This document shows positions 41,066 to 42,123 of a DNA stretch of 42,123 nt, piece by piece. The stretch comes from Streptomyces sp. NRRL F-6492 (GTDB taxonomy: Bacteria; Actinomycetota; Actinomycetes; Streptomycetales; Streptomycetaceae): NCBI RefSeq assembly GCF_001280125.1, contig NZ_LGEG01000268.1, forward strand, positions 1 to 42,123, written 5' to 3'. A program made the position numbers and the translations under genes. Within the stretch, counting starts at the first letter, position 1. The number at the start of each line of letters is the position of its first letter. Under the pieces are notes generated by a model that saw only the letters and a program-made list of their open reading frames with translations, searched no databases and was not told the origin of the DNA.

Positions 41066-42123
41066 CGGGTCTTCTCCTTCGCCGCCGCGGTGGCGGTCGT
41101 GCGCAGCAGACGCTCCAGGCGCTCGGTGATGCCCTTGGCCTCGTGGCCGAGGCCGGACTGGGCGACGGCGTCGGTGCGGCCCTCGGCCGTGGCCCGGTCG
41201 GCGGGCTGGGGGGCGTCGACGGTCCGGCCGTCGGCGAAGCCGGAGACGGCGGTGACGACGACGGGGAGGTCGGCGGGGGCGCTCGTCCACCAGCTCGCGC
41301 GCTGCCGGTCGCCGAAGCGGGCGGCGACGGTGGAGGGGCCGGAGAGGGCCGGGGGGACGTCCTGGCCGAGGCGGGCGGTGAGGCCCCGGCCGAGGGTGCG
41401 CTGAGCGGCCGCGTCGGCGCGGGTGAAGACGAGGCCGACGGTGATCACGCTGCTGGCGGTGGCGTCGGTGTACGTGGCGCGCAGGACGCGCTCGCAGCCG
41501 AGCGGCTCGACGGTGGCGAGCAGGCCCTCGGCGAGGACGGCGGGCGAGCAGGCGGCGTCCGGGGCGACGACGATCCGGGTCCAGGTGCGGGCGGCGGAGC
41601 CGGGGCCCGCGCCGGGGCCCGCGAGGGTGCGGGGGAAGAGGGTGTCGACGGGGGCGTTGTGCCAGAGTTCCCGGGCCTCGGCGTATCCGGCGGGCTCGGC
41701 GGGCTTGCCGGGCTCGGCGGCCGCGAGCCACACCCCGGCGAGGGCGCCGCCGATGAGCCCGAACCCGAGCACGGCGCAGACGGCGACCGCGGCCGTCCGC
41801 CCGGCGCTCCTGCGGTCCCGGACGGGCCGCAGCCGCGTGGTGATCTCGACGGGCGCCTCGGGCGGCGCGGCGCGGTGACCGGGGGCGCGGCCGTACGACG
41901 GCGTGAAGGACGCGGGGGCGGCTGTCGGGCGGACCGTCGGCCTGGCGGGCGCGGCCGGGGTTGCCTGCGGCGGCACGAAGGGCGCGGCCGGGGGCCGGGG
42001 CGGTACGGCCCGCGGGGGCGCGGCCGGTCCGGACGCCGGACGTGCCGGCGCGGGGAACGGCGCCGGCGGACGGGAGGGGGGCGCCTGCGGCGGGGCGAGC
42101 GGCCCGGACGCGGGCCGTACGGG
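41062..42123 (-). CDS. Pro-rich single-TM protein next to mycosin, cut by right window edge
   Basis: The frame is open from the right edge to its TGA at 41062-41064, so the start is outside the window. A GTG at 41976 is possible, but the upstream part keeps the same coding pattern. The visible 353 residues hold a Pro/Ala-rich cytoplasmic segment of about 90 residues or more (PPSRPPAPFPAPARP-like), one TM helix (TAAVAVCAVLGFGLIGGALAGVWLAA), and an extracytoplasmic domain of about 200 residues with two cysteines (DAACSPAVL, LGCERVL) that may form a disulfide. Its overlap with mycP suggests a role in type VII secretion, but I do not recognise the family. Confidence 0.8.
   Translation of the reverse strand, partial: PVRPASGPLAPPQAPPSRPPAPFPAPARPASGPAAPPRAVPPRPPAAPFVPPQATPAAPARPTVRPTAAPASFTPSYGRAPGHRAAPPEAPVEITTRLRPVRDRRSAGRTAAVAVCAVLGFGLIGGALAGVWLAAAEPGKPAEPAGYAEARELWHNAPVDTLFPRTLAGPGAGPGSAARTWTRIVVAPDAACSPAVLAEGLLATVEPLGCERVLRATYTDATASSVITVGLVFTRADAAAQRTLGRGLTARLGQDVPPALSGPSTVAARFGDRQRASWWTSAPADLPVVVTAVSGFADGRTVDAPQPADRATAEGRTDAVAQSGLGHEAKGITERLERLLRTTATAAAKEKTR

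Overview
The window looks like chromosomal core DNA from a Streptomyces or a very close relative. GC content is very high, third codon positions are almost all G or C, and GTG starts and 4-bp gene overlaps are common. The order glpQ-plsC-MFS/tetR-argH...argRDBJC...pheTS-sensor kinase-trmH-rplT-rpmI-infC-DUF1844-sseB resembles what I recall of the S. coelicolor SCO156x-SCO160x region (from memory, not searched). I see no tRNA, rRNA, IS element, prophage or CRISPR array.

Layout. Positions 1-5.1 kb: a G-rich repeat and a possible left-edge gene fragment, a secreted glycerophosphodiester phosphodiesterase, a PlsC-type acyltransferase, a TetR/14-TM exporter pair with a clear operator, and a small HAD-like protein. 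Positions 5.1-17.3 kb: almost the whole ornithine-to-arginine pathway. argC-J-B-D-R forms one tightly packed minus-strand operon. argH is a separate minus-strand gene and argG a divergent plus-strand gene. Each of the three transcription units has a recognisable -35/-10 promoter with ARG-box-like ATGC/GCAT dyads on top of it, so the ArgR encoded in the operon probably represses all three. Non-arg genes sit between the units: a HEAT-repeat protein, a flavin-reductase-like protein, an ankyrin/HEAT protein, and a small gene that appears frameshifted.

Positions 17.4-24.3 kb: accessory and housekeeping genes. They are a quinone-oxidoreductase-like gene with a MerR regulator and a textbook MerR-type 20-bp-spacer promoter, an RlmG-like rRNA methyltransferase flanked by two tandem-repeat arrays, a histidine-phosphatase-fold protein lacking its catalytic motif, a GNAT acetyltransferase, a divergent MocR/EamA pair whose start codons overlap, and a DUF1918 protein. 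Positions 24.3-30.2 kb: a Tat-exported glycoside-hydrolase-like protein, 3-hydroxybutyryl-CoA dehydrogenase, a NUDIX hydrolase, an NsdA-like TPR regulator and a membrane PP2C/SpoIIE phosphatase.

Positions 30.5-38.6 kb: translation genes transcribed on the minus strand. These are infC-rpmI-rplT, a TrmH-type RNA methyltransferase, an orphan PAS histidine kinase and pheS-pheT. infC appears to start at ATC and has a hairpin plus T-run in its leader. Positions 38.6-42.1 kb: a DUF1844 protein, an SseB-family protein, a type VII secretion mycosin and a membrane protein that runs off the right edge.

Most of the window is ordinary core genome. The points that stand out are the regulatory architecture (several candidate leaderless starts with operators built into the promoter), the frameshifted gene beside argG, the MocR/EamA start overlap, the infC leader, and several short tandem-repeat arrays between genes.
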